This document shows positions 9,498 through 18,797 of a stretch of 64,000 nucleotides of DNA, in pieces. The translations under genes and the position numbers were made by a program. Source of the DNA: Pseudomonas hefeiensis (lineage in GTDB: Bacteria > Pseudomonadota > Gammaproteobacteria > Pseudomonadales > Pseudomonadaceae); the NCBI RefSeq assembly GCF_030687835.1, contig NZ_CP117449.1:2790001-2854000 (forward strand), read 5' to 3'. Under the pieces are notes generated by a model, which saw only the letters and a list, made by a program, of their open reading frames with translations, was not told where the DNA came from and ran no database searches. Position 1 is the first letter of the stretch. Each line of letters opens with the position of its first letter.

Positions 9498-10904
9498 TTA
9501 TCCGAGAATGGCGTTGAAGAACAACAGGGTGAGCAGGGAAGTGAACCAGCCGATCGTGGTCGGAACGGACCAGGTCAGCATCTGGTGCTTGGCGTTGGTG
9601 ACCCCGAGCATGCGGTTGACCACCCAGAAATAACTGTCGTTGAAGTAGCCAAAGACCATCGAGCCAATGGCCGCCGCCTGGGCGGCGAAGACCATGTTAA
9701 CGTCGGGAATCGAGGCCAGGATCGGCGCGGAAATCGAGGCGCCGGTGATCATTGCCACGGTACCGCTGCCCTGGATCAGACGCACCAGGGACGCGATCAC
9801 GAAGGGGATCAACACCGCCGGCAGCGGCAAGGTGGCGACCCATTCGCCCATGTACTGACCCGCACCGCTGTCGCGCAACACGGCACCCAACGCGCCCCCG
9901 GCGCCGGTGACCAGCAGGATGATGCCGGCGCTTTCCACGCCTTTCTCCATATGTGCGATGACTTCCTCACGCGGGCGCCGTGGCACCAGGCCATACAGCG
10001 CCGCCACCACCCCGAGGCCGACGGCGATGACCGGGTTGCCGACAAAAGCGATGATCTGACCGAACAGGCTCTGGGTCAGAGTGCTGTCACCGTTGAGTTT
10101 GCCGAGGGCGACGACCAGGGTGTTGGCGAAGATCAGCACGATGGGTAGCACGATTGGCAGCATCGACAGCCACAGCGGCGGCAGCTCGGCCTCGCGGGCA
10201 TCGGCACGTTCGAGCACTTCACGGTAGGCGGTGGCGGGTTCGACCGGCTTCTGACCGCTTTGAGCGATCATCGCCTCGATGCGTGGGCCCATAAAGCGGG
10301 CGTAGGCCACCAGCACGAAGGTGCCGGGAATGGTGAACACCACGCCCCAGAAAATCATCAGCCCCACGTCGATATTGAAGATCCCGGCAATCCCCAGCGG
10401 CCCGGGCGTCGGCGGCACGGCATGGTGGGTCAGCATCAGACCGCTGGCCAGGGCGATGCCCAGGGTCAGCATCGATTTGCCGCTGTTGCGCGCCAGCGCC
10501 CGGACTAACGGGTTGAGGATGACGAATGCCGAGTCGCAGAAGATCGGCACTGAGACAATGTAGCCGGTCACCATCATTGCCCACTCTTCGCGCTTGTTGC
10601 CCAGCCAGCGCACGAAGGTATAGGCCATCCGCTCGGCGGCGCCGGAGACTTCCAGCAGGCGACCCATCATCACACCGAAACCGATGACCAGGCCGATGGT
10701 CGACAGCGTGGCACCGAAGCCGGTGGTGATGGATTTGACCAGCGCGTCGGGCGCCATGCCGCCACCCAGGCCGGCGATCGAGGCGGCGATGATCAGCGCC
10801 AGCAGGGCGTGGATGCGGGTCTTGAGAACCAGCACGATGAGTATGACGATGGCCAGGACCAGGCTCACCATCAGCTGTGGGCCGGCGATAGAAGTTGCGT
10901 CCAT
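9498..10904 (-). CDS. GntP-family sugar-acid permease
   Basis: 468 residues of almost continuous hydrophobic helices (12 or more), with the family landmarks SVPIFCDSAFVILNPL and LTHHAVPPTPGPLGIAGIF. GntP proteins are proton symporters for gluconate and related aldonates. It lies downstream of denD on the same strand (60-bp gap) and opposite the ltnD-otn operon. The natural substrate is therefore a four-carbon acid such as D-erythronate or L-threonate rather than gluconate; that part is inferred from context. Confidence 0.88.
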   Translation of the reverse strand: MDATSIAGPQLMVSLVLAIVILIVLVLKTRIHALLALIIAASIAGLGGGMAPDALVKSITTGFGATLSTIGLVIGFGVMMGRLLEVSGAAERMAYTFVRWLGNKREEWAMMVTGYIVSVPIFCDSAFVILNPLVRALARNSGKSMLTLGIALASGLMLTHHAVPPTPGPLGIAGIFNIDVGLMIFWGVVFTIPGTFVLVAYARFMGPRIEAMIAQSGQKPVEPATAYREVLERADAREAELPPLWLSMLPIVLPIVLIFANTLVVALGKLNGDSTLTQSLFGQIIAFVGNPVIAVGLGVVAALYGLVPRRPREEVIAHMEKGVESAGIILLVTGAGGALGAVLRDSGAGQYMGEWVATLPLPAVLIPFVIASLVRLIQGSGTVAMITGASISAPILASIPDVNMVFAAQAAAIGSMVFGYFNDSYFWVVNRMLGVTNAKHQMLTWSVPTTIGWFTSLLTLLFFNAILG

Positions 10905-10963
10905 TGGGTAATCACTCTTGTTGTTATTGGATGGAACGACGGCACCGCTCGGCGCCGCCTGGG

Positions 10964-11920
10964 TCAGTGATTCATGCTGTGCTGGTGCGCCCTTACCACG
11001 CTGTCGAAGTCGGCATCACCGCGAAAGCCCAATTGCAGCGGCCGCTGGATGTCGAAGTCGCCGGGCCAGCTGCAGACGATGCGCTGGATCCGCTCGTCCG
11101 GCTCAAAGCTGACCCGCGCGCGCGCGGCCTCGCCACCGACGCGAGCGAGACTGTCGAGCATTTCGCTGACGCGCACGCTGATGCCGGGCAGGTTGAGGGT
11201 CCGACGCAGGCCAAGCGCCTGGCCGTCCAGACGCGCGGCGTGGACCAGATTGTCGACCACGGTCTGCGGCGAAGACAGCCACATGCGGGTATCCAGTGGT
11301 ACTGGACAGTTGCTCGCCTCGCCGGCCAGGGGCTCGCGCAGTATGCCGCTGGCGAATGACGAGGCCGCTGCGTTGGGTTTGCCGGGGCGAACGGAAATTG
11401 TCGGCAGGCGACACACCCGGCCATCGATGAAGCCTTTGCGCGAGTAGTCGTTGATCAGCAGTTCGGCCATTGCCTTCTGCGCGCCATAGGACGATTGCGG
11501 CAGCGGTGCGAGTTCCTCGGGCACCTGCTCGGGCATCGGCCCGCCGAATACTGCCAGTGAGCTGGCGAACACGAAACGCGGTGCCTGGCCCTGTTGGCGG
11601 CAGGCTTCGAGCAGGGCGCGGGTCGCATCGAAGTTGACCCGCATGCCAAGGTCGAAATCAGCTTCGGCCTGACCACTGACGATCGCGGCCAGGTGATAGA
11701 CCAGGGAAGTTTCTGGGCCGATCAGCGATTTGATAAAGACCGGGTCGCAGATGTCGCCTGTGTGCGACACCACCCGCGGGTCATCGATGGGGCAGGGGGC
11801 CAGGTCGACCGAGACGAGGCTGGCGTCGGGGGGCAGCAAGTCACTTGCAGTGGGCGCCAGCAGCGCTTCGATCAGGCGGGCGCCGAGAAAGCCAGCGCCG
11901 CCAGTTACCAGGATCTTCAT
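10964..11920 (-). CDS. denD: D-erythronate dehydrogenase (NAD-dependent epimerase/dehydratase family)
   Basis: 318 residues, extended SDR. NAD-binding TGGAGFLGARL is at the N-terminus, FASSLAVFGG carries the catalytic Ser, and SSYGAQKAMAELL supplies the YxxxK pair. In characterised otn clusters this family member (DenD) oxidises D-erythronate at C2 to 2-oxo-tetronate, which OtnI isomerises to 3-oxo-tetronate. The ATG at 11920 has GGAG eight bases upstream. A GTG nine bases earlier overlaps that Shine-Dalgarno and was rejected. It forms an operon with gntP and is divergent from gntR. The assignment rests on family plus neighbourhood. Confidence 0.82.
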   Translation of the reverse strand: MKILVTGGAGFLGARLIEALLAPTASDLLPPDASLVSVDLAPCPIDDPRVVSHTGDICDPVFIKSLIGPETSLVYHLAAIVSGQAEADFDLGMRVNFDATRALLEACRQQGQAPRFVFASSLAVFGGPMPEQVPEELAPLPQSSYGAQKAMAELLINDYSRKGFIDGRVCRLPTISVRPGKPNAAASSFASGILREPLAGEASNCPVPLDTRMWLSSPQTVVDNLVHAARLDGQALGLRRTLNLPGISVRVSEMLDSLARVGGEAARARVSFEPDERIQRIVCSWPGDFDIQRPLQLGFRGDADFDSVVRAHQHSMNH

Positions 11921-12007
11921 GTATTGCACTCCGCTTAAGGAGAATATTCGGGGCAGGGTGCCGAACGCCCCGTATTCTTGTTATTTGACGAACCAGGTGA
12001 CAAGCAG

Positions 12008-12026
12008 TTGTCATGTTGTATGATGA
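12008..12026. promoter_or_regulatory. Candidate GntR operator in the denD/gntR divergent promoter
   Basis: TTGTCATGTTGTATGATGA contains TCAT-N5-ATGA inverted arms of the size bound by FadR/FCD-type GntR repressors. It sits in the 191-bp region from which denD-gntP and gntR-ltnD-otnKCI diverge. One operator here could control both arms. Pattern only. Confidence 0.35.
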
Positions 12027-12111
12027 ATTTAACGTGGACGCAACCGTTGCGTGTTTTCTTCTTGCCCACAGCGAGTGGCGAGGCAGCGCGACGATTGCCG
12101 GGAGAATTTGA

Positions 12112-12828
12112 GTGGACAGTCTGAACGACGTTACCCCCAAGCTGGCCGAACGGCTGGCCAAACGCCTGAGTGCAGCGGTCCATGACGGCCAGTTGGCCGC
12201 CGGTAACCGCCTGCCTACTGAGCAGGCATTGTGCGAGCAGTACGGTGTCAGCCGCACGGTGGTGCGCGAAGCGATTTCGATGCTCAAGCGCGAAGGCATG
12301 CTCACTTCGCGCCAGGGCAGCGGCACCTTCGTCGTGCCCAATCCCAGTGTCGCGCTGCGCCTGTCTCCGCCCCAGGGCAACTTCGAGGCCGTGGTGGAAA
12401 TCCTCGAATTGCGCAGTGCGCTGGAGATCAAGGCCGCCGAACTGGCCGCGGCGCGGCGCACCAATGCGCAACTGCGGGCGATGCAAAACGCCCTGGCCGA
12501 GCTCGACGAAGCGGTCGAGCGTGGTGAAGACGGCGTGCGCGAAGACCTCGCCTTCCACCGTTCGGTGGTGGCCGCCACCGGTAACCAGCACTTTCTCGAA
12601 ACCATCGATTTTCTGCACCAGCTGCTGCAACAGGCGATCAGAGTGACCCGTTGCAATGAGGCGCGTAACAGCCAGTACATGCAGCAGGTCGACCAGGAGC
12701 ACCACGCGCTGCTCGAGGCGATCGCTGCCGGTGACAGCGAGGCGGCACGTACCGCGGCCTCCTCGCACCTGCGCAACGCCGAAGTCCGCCTGCGCGAAGC
12801 GCGAAGCGAGGCCGACGCGTCCGGATAA
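12112..12828 (+). CDS. GntR-family (FCD-domain) regulator of the tetronate cluster
   Basis: 238 residues starting at GTG 12112 (GGAG eight bases upstream). A winged helix occupies residues ~8-75 (RLPTEQALCEQYGVSR, then REGMLTSRQGSGTFV). It is followed by an all-helical FCD ligand domain with the Asp/His metal-ligand pattern (EDLAFHRSVVAATGN... and EHHALLEAIAAGD). It is the first gene of the plus-strand operon, so probably autoregulated. It likely represses until a four-carbon acid or its phospho-derivative binds. Confidence 0.88.
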   Translation: MDSLNDVTPKLAERLAKRLSAAVHDGQLAAGNRLPTEQALCEQYGVSRTVVREAISMLKREGMLTSRQGSGTFVVPNPSVALRLSPPQGNFEAVVEILELRSALEIKAAELAAARRTNAQLRAMQNALAELDEAVERGEDGVREDLAFHRSVVAATGNQHFLETIDFLHQLLQQAIRVTRCNEARNSQYMQQVDQEHHALLEAIAAGDSEAARTAASSHLRNAEVRLREARSEADASG

Positions 12829-12849
12829 CAACCACAAGAGGATTCACCC

Positions 12850-13758
12850 GTGACAGCAATATCCAATATTGGTGTGGTCGGCCTGGGCTCCATGGGCCTG
12901 GGCATGGCGCGTTCCCTTTTACGTGCCGGTTTGCCCGTGTGGGGCTACGACATCCGCGAGGACGTGCGCCAGGCCTTCAGCGCCGAGGGCGGCCAGCCGG
13001 TCAGCGGCCTGAGTGACAGCGCGGCGCTCAGCGATCTGCTGTTCATCGTGGTAGTCAACGCCGCGCAGACCGAGCAACTGCTGTTCGGCGAGCAGGGTAT
13101 TGCGGCGCGGTTGCGTCCGGGTTCCGTGGTCATCGCCTGTGCAACCATCTCCGCGGCGGCTGCGCGGCGCATCAGTGGGCGCTTGGCCGAGCATCAGGTG
13201 CTGATGCTCGATGCGCCGATTTCAGGCGGGGCGGTGCGCGCCGAAGCGGGCGAGTTGACCATCATGGCGTCGGGGCCGCAAGCGGCCTTCGAACGGGCGC
13301 AAACCGCACTTGCTGCGGTCGCCGCCAAGGTTTACCGGCTGGGTGAAGAGGCCGGGCAAGGCTCGCAGATCAAACTGGTCAACCAGTTGCTCGCCGGGGT
13401 CCATATTGCCGCTGCGGCCGAAGCCATGGCCTATGGCATTCGCCAGGGCTGCGATCCCGAGGCGCTGTACGAGGTGATCAGTCACAGCGCCGGTAATTCC
13501 TGGATGTTCGAAAACCGCGTGCCGCATTTGCTGGCGGGTGATTATCGACCGCGCTCGGCGGTGGACATTTTCGTCAAGGATCTGGGCCTGGTGCTCGACA
13601 GCGCCCAGGAGGCGGTCTTCCCGCTGCCGCTGACCGCCAGCGCCCACCAGATGTTCAAGCAAGCGTCGGCTTCCGGGCTGGGGCGCGAGGATGATATCGC
13701 CGTGGTGAAGATATTCCCCGGTATCAACCTGCCTGCCGCCGCCAACGAGGAGATTTGA
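12850..13758 (+). CDS. ltnD: L-threonate dehydrogenase (3-hydroxyisobutyrate dehydrogenase superfamily)
   Basis: 302 residues from GTG 12850. Rossmann motif GLGSMGLGMARSLLRAG, substrate motif DAPISGGAVRAEAG, and the catalytic Lys in GSQIKLVNQLLAG are all present. LtnD oxidises L-threonate at C2, giving 2-oxo-tetronate. It sits 21 bp after gntR and two bases before otnK. The order ltnD-otnK-otnC-otnI matches known L-threonate catabolic operons. With denD on the opposite strand the cluster can feed two stereoisomers into one pathway. Confidence 0.87.
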   Translation: MTAISNIGVVGLGSMGLGMARSLLRAGLPVWGYDIREDVRQAFSAEGGQPVSGLSDSAALSDLLFIVVVNAAQTEQLLFGEQGIAARLRPGSVVIACATISAAAARRISGRLAEHQVLMLDAPISGGAVRAEAGELTIMASGPQAAFERAQTALAAVAAKVYRLGEEAGQGSQIKLVNQLLAGVHIAAAAEAMAYGIRQGCDPEALYEVISHSAGNSWMFENRVPHLLAGDYRPRSAVDIFVKDLGLVLDSAQEAVFPLPLTASAHQMFKQASASGLGREDDIAVVKIFPGINLPAAANEEI

Positions 13759-13760
13759 CC

Positions 13761-15032
13761 ATGCCCCTGATCGGATGCATCGCCGATGACTTCACCGGAG
13801 CGACCGACCTTGCCAGCATGCTCGTGCGCGGCGGCGCCCGTACTGTGCAGACCATTGGTGTCCCGCACGGACCCTTGGCGGTGGGTGAAGCCGACGCCCT
13901 GGTGGTGGCGCTCAAGTCGCGCAACCTAGCGCCCGATGAAGCCGTCGCACAGTCGCTGCAGGCGCTGGAGTGGTTGCGCCAGCAGGGCTGCCGACAGTTC
14001 TACTTCAAGTATTGTTCGACGTTCGACTCCACCGCTGAGGGCAACATCGGCCCGGTCAGCGATGCACTGCTCCAAGCCCTGGGCAGCGACTTCACCGTGG
14101 CCTGTCCGGCCTTTCCGGAAAACCGCCGCAGCGTGTTCAACGGCTACCTGTTCGCCAACGACGTGCTGCTCAACGAAAGCGGGATGCAGGACCATCCACT
14201 CACGCCCATGCGCGACGCCAACCTGCTGCGCGTGCTGCAACCGCAAACACGCCACCCGGTTGGCCTGATCGACTACCGGACCCTGCGCGTCGGAGTCGAG
14301 GCGACCCGTCAGCGGATCGCCGCGTTGCGCGCCGAGGGCGTCGGCATCGCCATCAGCGACGCCATTGATAATGAAGATTTGCGCGTGCTCGGCGCCGCCT
14401 GTGCCGACTTGCCGTTGGTCACGGCCGGCTCGGGGCTGGCGTTGGGCATGGCCCAGGATTGGCAGGCCAGAGGGCTGTTGCAGGCCAGCGGCGAAGCCAG
14501 CCGACTGGAGGCGGGCTGGGGACGTCAAGCGATTCTCAGCGGTAGCTGCTCGCGAGCGACCCTCGGCCAGATCGAGCAGGCGGCAGCGGTCTATCCTGCT
14601 TTTCGTCTTGAGGCGGCTGAACTGATGGCCCGCGGTGACGCACTGGTGGCCGAGGCCCTGGCCTGGGCTGCCGGCCACCAGGGCCCGGTGCTGATCTATG
14701 CCAGCAGTCCGGCCGACGAGGTACGCCGGGTGCAACAAGAGTTCGGTGCGCAGCAGGTCGGTGAACGCATTGAATCGGCCCTGGCGGCGATTGCCCGTGC
14801 GCTGGTCGAACAGCAGGGCGTGGGCCAATTGCTGGTGGCCGGTGGCGAAACCTCCGGCGCAGTGGTCGGTGCGCTGGGTATCGAAGGTTTGCGCATCGGG
14901 CCGAGCATCGACCCCGGCGTGCCCTGGACCCAGACGCTCGGCCAATCCGGTCGGCCGCTGACGCTGGCGCTCAAGTCCGGTAACTTCGGTAGCGCCGATT
15001 TCATGATCAAGGCCTGGGAGATGCTGGCATGA
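13761..15032 (+). CDS. otnK: 3-oxo-tetronate 4-kinase (DUF1537 family)
   Basis: 423 residues, the normal size for two-domain DUF1537 acid-sugar kinases. The N-terminal substrate domain opens with GCIADDFTGATDLASMLVRGG. The C-terminal nucleotide domain has LVAGGETSGAVVGALG and KSGNFG. It phosphorylates 3-oxo-tetronate at O4. The ATG at 13761 lies two bases after the ltnD stop. Its own stop overlaps the next start (ATGA), so otnK and otnC are translationally coupled. Confidence 0.9.
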   Translation: MPLIGCIADDFTGATDLASMLVRGGARTVQTIGVPHGPLAVGEADALVVALKSRNLAPDEAVAQSLQALEWLRQQGCRQFYFKYCSTFDSTAEGNIGPVSDALLQALGSDFTVACPAFPENRRSVFNGYLFANDVLLNESGMQDHPLTPMRDANLLRVLQPQTRHPVGLIDYRTLRVGVEATRQRIAALRAEGVGIAISDAIDNEDLRVLGAACADLPLVTAGSGLALGMAQDWQARGLLQASGEASRLEAGWGRQAILSGSCSRATLGQIEQAAAVYPAFRLEAAELMARGDALVAEALAWAAGHQGPVLIYASSPADEVRRVQQEFGAQQVGERIESALAAIARALVEQQGVGQLLVAGGETSGAVVGALGIEGLRIGPSIDPGVPWTQTLGQSGRPLTLALKSGNFGSADFMIKAWEMLA

Positions 15033-15667
15033 CAGAAAGCCAATTGCGCGAAGAGATCGTCGAGATCGGCCGTTCCCTCTACCTGCGTGGGCTCAGCCCT
15101 GGCTCCTCCGGGAATATCAGCGTGCGTCTGGACGATGGCTGGCTGCTGACACCGACCAACGCCTGTCTCGGTCGTCTGGACCCGGCCGACATCGCCAAGC
15201 TCGACTGGCAAGGTAACCACCTGGCCGGCAAACCCGCCTCCAAGGAAGCATTCCTGCACCGTGCCGTCTATGAAGGCCGTGAAGACTCAGGTGCCATCGT
15301 GCACTTGCATTGCACGCACTCGGCGGCGGTTTCGTGCCTGGATTGCCTGGACGCAACGTCGTGCCTGCCACCGCTGACACCCTATTTCGTCATGCGTGTG
15401 GGCCGCTTGCCGCTGATTCCGTACCACCGGCCCGGTGATCCGCGGCTGGGTGAGGCAATTCGCGGGCTGGTCGGGCAGCACAGCTCGGTGTTGCTGGCCA
15501 ATCACGGGCCGGTCGTTTCGGGCAAGAGCCTGGAGGCGGCCACCTATGCCATCGAAGAACTCGAAGAAACCGCCAAGCTCTACCTGTTGCTGCGCCAGCA
15601 GCCGGTACGGGCGCTGGACGACGAACAAATCGACGAACTGCGCCAGACCTTCGGCGCCCAATGGTGA
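15029..15667 (+). CDS. otnC: 3-oxo-tetronate 4-phosphate decarboxylase (class II aldolase family)
   Basis: 212 residues. Class II aldolase/adducin fold with metal-ligand histidines in IVHLHCTHS and in LLANHGPV, and the phosphate-binding [11 protein letters not shown] near the N-terminus. It decarboxylates 3-oxo-tetronate 4-phosphate to dihydroxyacetone phosphate, the exit into glycolysis. Starts by ATGA overlap with otnK. Confidence 0.9.
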   Translation: MTESQLREEIVEIGRSLYLRGLSPGSSGNISVRLDDGWLLTPTNACLGRLDPADIAKLDWQGNHLAGKPASKEAFLHRAVYEGREDSGAIVHLHCTHSAAVSCLDCLDATSCLPPLTPYFVMRVGRLPLIPYHRPGDPRLGEAIRGLVGQHSSVLLANHGPVVSGKSLEAATYAIEELEETAKLYLLLRQQPVRALDDEQIDELRQTFGAQW

Positions 15668-15672
15668 CTGCA

Positions 15673-16449
15673 ATGCCACGTTTCGCTGCCAACCTCAGCA
15701 TGATGTTCAACGACGCACCTTTCCTGGAGCGCTTCGGCCGGGCCGCCAAGGCCGGCTTCAAGGGCGTGGAATACCTGTTCCCTTATGAGTTCGCACCGGC
15801 TGAGCTGGCCGGGCGTCTGGCCGAGCACGGGCTTAGCCAGGTGCTGTTCAACCTGCCGCCGGGGGATTTTGCCGCGGGCGAGCGCGGCATCGCGGCGTTG
15901 CCGGGGCGCGAGGCGGAATTTCGTGAAAGTGTCGACCGGGCCATCGAATACGCCCACGCCCTGGGCTGCCCCAAACTGCACGCAATGGCCGGGCTGGTGA
16001 GTGACGAGAGCCAGCGTCCGCGCATGCGCGAGGTCTATCTGGAAAACCTGCGTTACGCCGCACGACGTTTGGCCGAACACCAACTGACACTGCTAATCGA
16101 GCCGATCAACACCCGCTCGATTCCGGGTTACTTCATCAATCGCCAGACCGAGGGCCATGCAATCCTGGCCGAACTGGGCGAGCCGAATCTGCGCGTGCAA
16201 CTGGACCTGTTCCACGCGCAAATCATGGAAGGCGATCTGATTGCCGGTTTCCAGCGCTTCCAGGCCGGCGTCGGGCATATCCAGATCGCCAGCGTGCCGG
16301 ATCGGCACGAGCCGGACCTGGGAGAAGTGAACTACCCGTACCTGTTCAAACTGCTCGACGAGGCCGGCTACGACGGCTGGATCGGCTGCGAGTACAACCC
16401 CCGCGGCCTGACCGAGGATGGCCTGGGCTGGTTTGCGCCCTGGCGTTGA
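15673..16449 (+). CDS. otnI: 2-oxo-tetronate isomerase (hydroxypyruvate-isomerase family)
   Basis: 258 residues, xylose-isomerase-like TIM barrel. [21 protein letters not shown], and GCEYNPRG carry the metal-binding Glu/Asp/His residues. It interconverts 2-oxo- and 3-oxo-tetronate, linking LtnD/DenD to OtnK. I chose ATG 15673 (GGTGA just upstream). An ATG at 15661 overlaps the otnC stop and adds four residues. It is the last gene of the gntR-ltnD-otnKCI operon. Confidence 0.88.
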   Translation: MPRFAANLSMMFNDAPFLERFGRAAKAGFKGVEYLFPYEFAPAELAGRLAEHGLSQVLFNLPPGDFAAGERGIAALPGREAEFRESVDRAIEYAHALGCPKLHAMAGLVSDESQRPRMREVYLENLRYAARRLAEHQLTLLIEPINTRSIPGYFINRQTEGHAILAELGEPNLRVQLDLFHAQIMEGDLIAGFQRFQAGVGHIQIASVPDRHEPDLGEVNYPYLFKLLDEAGYDGWIGCEYNPRGLTEDGLGWFAPWR

Positions 16450-16465
16450 GCTGAGAGGGGATAGG

Positions 16466-16504
16466 GCGTCCAGGCGGGAATACAAACCCTCTCGCCCCAG
16501 ACGC
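16466..16504. terminator. Possible terminator between otnI and the alcohol dehydrogenase
   Basis: GCGTC-CA-GGCG (left arm) and CGCC-CCA-GACGC (right arm) can pair with a small internal loop between two convergent genes. No U-tract is seen. Confidence 0.35.
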
Positions 16505-16517
16505 GGGATAAGTCCCC

Positions 16518-17741
16518 CTACGTACTCAGCAGAACGGCCTGGTCATCATTGACCGGTAAGGCAATATCGGGCTCGCCGGGTGTCAGGATGACCTTGCGGC
16601 AATCTTCCTGTTTTTTGTCGAATAGCTTGTAGCCCTCGGCGGCCTGTTCCAGGGACAGGCGATGGCTGATGATGACCTCCGGGCTAAGGCGACCGGTCTC
16701 GATGTGGCTGAGCAGCTCGGGAAGGTATCGCTGCACGTGGGTCTGACCCATTTTGAAGGTCAGGCCTTTGTCGAATGCGTCGCCGAACAGGAAACCGTGG
16801 ATGAAACCGGCATACACGCCCGGTACGCTTACGACTCCACCGCGCCTGACGGCCGCAATGCATTGGCGTAACGCCTTGCCGCTGCTGCCTTCGAGTTTAA
16901 GCGTAGCCAGCACTGTTTCGGTGGTGCTGCCTTTGGCTTCAAAACCCACGGCATCCACCACGCCGTCCACGCCCCGCATGCCCTTGGTCTGGCGAATGAT
17001 CGTGTCCGCCGGGTCGTCGTCTTCATCAAAATTGATGGGAATAACGCCATAGGTTTTCTGTGCATAGGCCAGACGATAGGGGTGATGATCGACCATGAAA
17101 ATCTGGTCGGCGCCCAACATCCGCGCGCAGGCGGCGCTCAACAAGCCGACCGGCCCGGCGCCATAGATAGCGATACTCGAACCGCTGCCGATCCCGGCGT
17201 TGGTGACGGCTTGAAAAGCCGTTGGCAAGATGTCCGAGAGGAACAGCACCTTCTCGTCCGAGAGGGTGCCCGGCACTTTGAAAGGCCCAGTGTTGGCCTT
17301 TGGTACCCTTACATACTCAGCTTGTCCGCCAGGTATACCGCCGTACAAATGGCTGAAACCGAACAGAGCCGCCCCGGGCGGGATTGCCTTCTTGTTCAGA
17401 ATCGCGCCACGGCCCGTGTTGGTCGTTTCGCAAGCGGCGAACAAATCCATCTGACAGAAGAAACAGCTGCCGCAGGCGATCACGAAAGGCACAACCACTC
17501 GATCGCCGGGTTGAACGGCGGTCACCGCTGAACCGGCTTCTTCAACGATTCCCATGAACTCATGGCCGAAGATGTCGCCATGTTCGACAGCGGGAATTTT
17601 TCCGCGATAAAGGTGCAGATCGGAACCACAAATCGCCGTTGCCGTGACGCGCAGAATGATGTCGTCACTGTCCTCCAGGACCGGGTCGGGGACCGTGTCG
17701 ACTTTTACACTGTGCGCACCGTGGTAAGTGAGTGCTCTCAT
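16518..17741 (-). CDS. Zinc-dependent alcohol dehydrogenase (formaldehyde-dehydrogenase-like MDR)
   Basis: 407 residues, medium-chain dehydrogenase. Catalytic zinc ligands lie in AICGSDLH and GHEFMG. The structural-zinc cysteines are [15 protein letters not shown]. The NAD(P) site is [19 protein letters not shown]. The ~20-residue insertions resemble glutathione-independent formaldehyde dehydrogenase-like enzymes rather than short ethanol dehydrogenases. It probably oxidises a small alcohol or aldehyde; the substrate is not readable. Isolated minus-strand gene with a GGAAG ribosome site. Confidence 0.85.
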   Translation of the reverse strand: MRALTYHGAHSVKVDTVPDPVLEDSDDIILRVTATAICGSDLHLYRGKIPAVEHGDIFGHEFMGIVEEAGSAVTAVQPGDRVVVPFVIACGSCFFCQMDLFAACETTNTGRGAILNKKAIPPGAALFGFSHLYGGIPGGQAEYVRVPKANTGPFKVPGTLSDEKVLFLSDILPTAFQAVTNAGIGSGSSIAIYGAGPVGLLSAACARMLGADQIFMVDHHPYRLAYAQKTYGVIPINFDEDDDPADTIIRQTKGMRGVDGVVDAVGFEAKGSTTETVLATLKLEGSSGKALRQCIAAVRRGGVVSVPGVYAGFIHGFLFGDAFDKGLTFKMGQTHVQRYLPELLSHIETGRLSPEVIISHRLSLEQAAEGYKLFDKKQEDCRKVILTPGEPDIALPVNDDQAVLLST

Positions 17742-17840
17742 GACTTCCTGCCTCTGGGTAGCGTGGTGATATAGGGCAGAGGCGGGAGGCTGGATGGAAG
17801 TTCAGAGCGTTAGCGCAGGTACGTGACTGGCGGTCATTAT

Positions 17841-18794
17841 TTACTCATGCACCGTCACCCGATTGCGCCCGGTTTTCTTGGACGTATACAACGCCTGGTC
17901 GGCCCGGGCGATCAGTTCGGCGTGGCCGGTCGAGGGCTGGCTCAGGTCTGCCACTCCAAGGCTGATGGTGAAACGGATGCTCTGGTCGTTGTACAGCACC
18001 TGCAGTTCTTCGACGGCCTTGCGCAGGCGCTCGGCGAACATCCGGGCACCGGTCTGGTCGGTGTCCGACAGCACCACGCCGAACTCCTCGCCGCCATAAC
18101 GCCCGGCCACGTCGGAGTCGCGTACGTGTTCGTGCAGAAGCCTGGCGACCTGCTCGATGACCTTGTCCCCGGCCTGGTGGCCATAGGTGTCGTTGACCCG
18201 TTTGAAGTGGTCGATATCGAGCATCACCAGGCTCAAGGCATTGCCGTAGCGCTGATGCCGCGCATAGGCCGCTTTCAGGCTCGCCTCCCAATGACCGCGG
18301 TTGTACAGCCCGGTCAGTCGATCGGTACTGGAGAGCTGCTGCAATTGTGCGTTGGCGGCCTGTAGTTGATGCCGGTTGGTGGCGACGTCGGTGACGTCAT
18401 AGATCACCAGGCAGATGTGACTGATCGTGTTGTCGGGCGAGCGCAACGGTAACAGCGTGGTGTTCTGGTACATGAACTCTTCCTGGCCGGTGATGGGCTG
18501 GTAGCTCTTGAACCGCACCAGATAGGGACGCTGCTCCCAGACAGTGAACGCTGGGGTGCCCAGGGCCGCGACGCTTTCTACCTTGCGGCTGAACCACTGG
18601 CGATCGATTTCCGGGAACAGGCTGAAAAAATGCTGGTTGTGGGCGTCCTTTGGCTGCACCCCGGAGCGGTTCTCCATGAACGTGTTCCAGACCTGCACGC
18701 GGTAGTCGCGGTCCAGCACCACCACACCGACATCGATGCTCTGAACAATGGCCAGCAACCAGTGAAACTCGTTCAGATCAATGGAATCAGGCAT
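17841..18794 (-). CDS. Cytosolic PAS-GGDEF diguanylate cyclase
   Basis: 317 residues without membrane helices. An N-terminal PAS domain (~10-130; IDVGVVVLDRDYRVQVWNTFM) is joined by a coiled coil to a GGDEF domain (~155-317). The active-site motif is GGEEF, and RDSD nine residues before it is an intact RxxD inhibitory site, unlike the cyclase at 5418. It starts three bases after the stop of the receiver/CheC-type gene, so the two are one unit. Probably a signalling output coupled to that receiver protein. Confidence 0.9.
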   Translation of the reverse strand: MPDSIDLNEFHWLLAIVQSIDVGVVVLDRDYRVQVWNTFMENRSGVQPKDAHNQHFFSLFPEIDRQWFSRKVESVAALGTPAFTVWEQRPYLVRFKSYQPITGQEEFMYQNTTLLPLRSPDNTISHICLVIYDVTDVATNRHQLQAANAQLQQLSSTDRLTGLYNRGHWEASLKAAYARHQRYGNALSLVMLDIDHFKRVNDTYGHQAGDKVIEQVARLLHEHVRDSDVAGRYGGEEFGVVLSDTDQTGARMFAERLRKAVEELQVLYNDQSIRFTISLGVADLSQPSTGHAELIARADQALYTSKKTGRNRVTVHE

Positions 18795-18797
18795 GGC

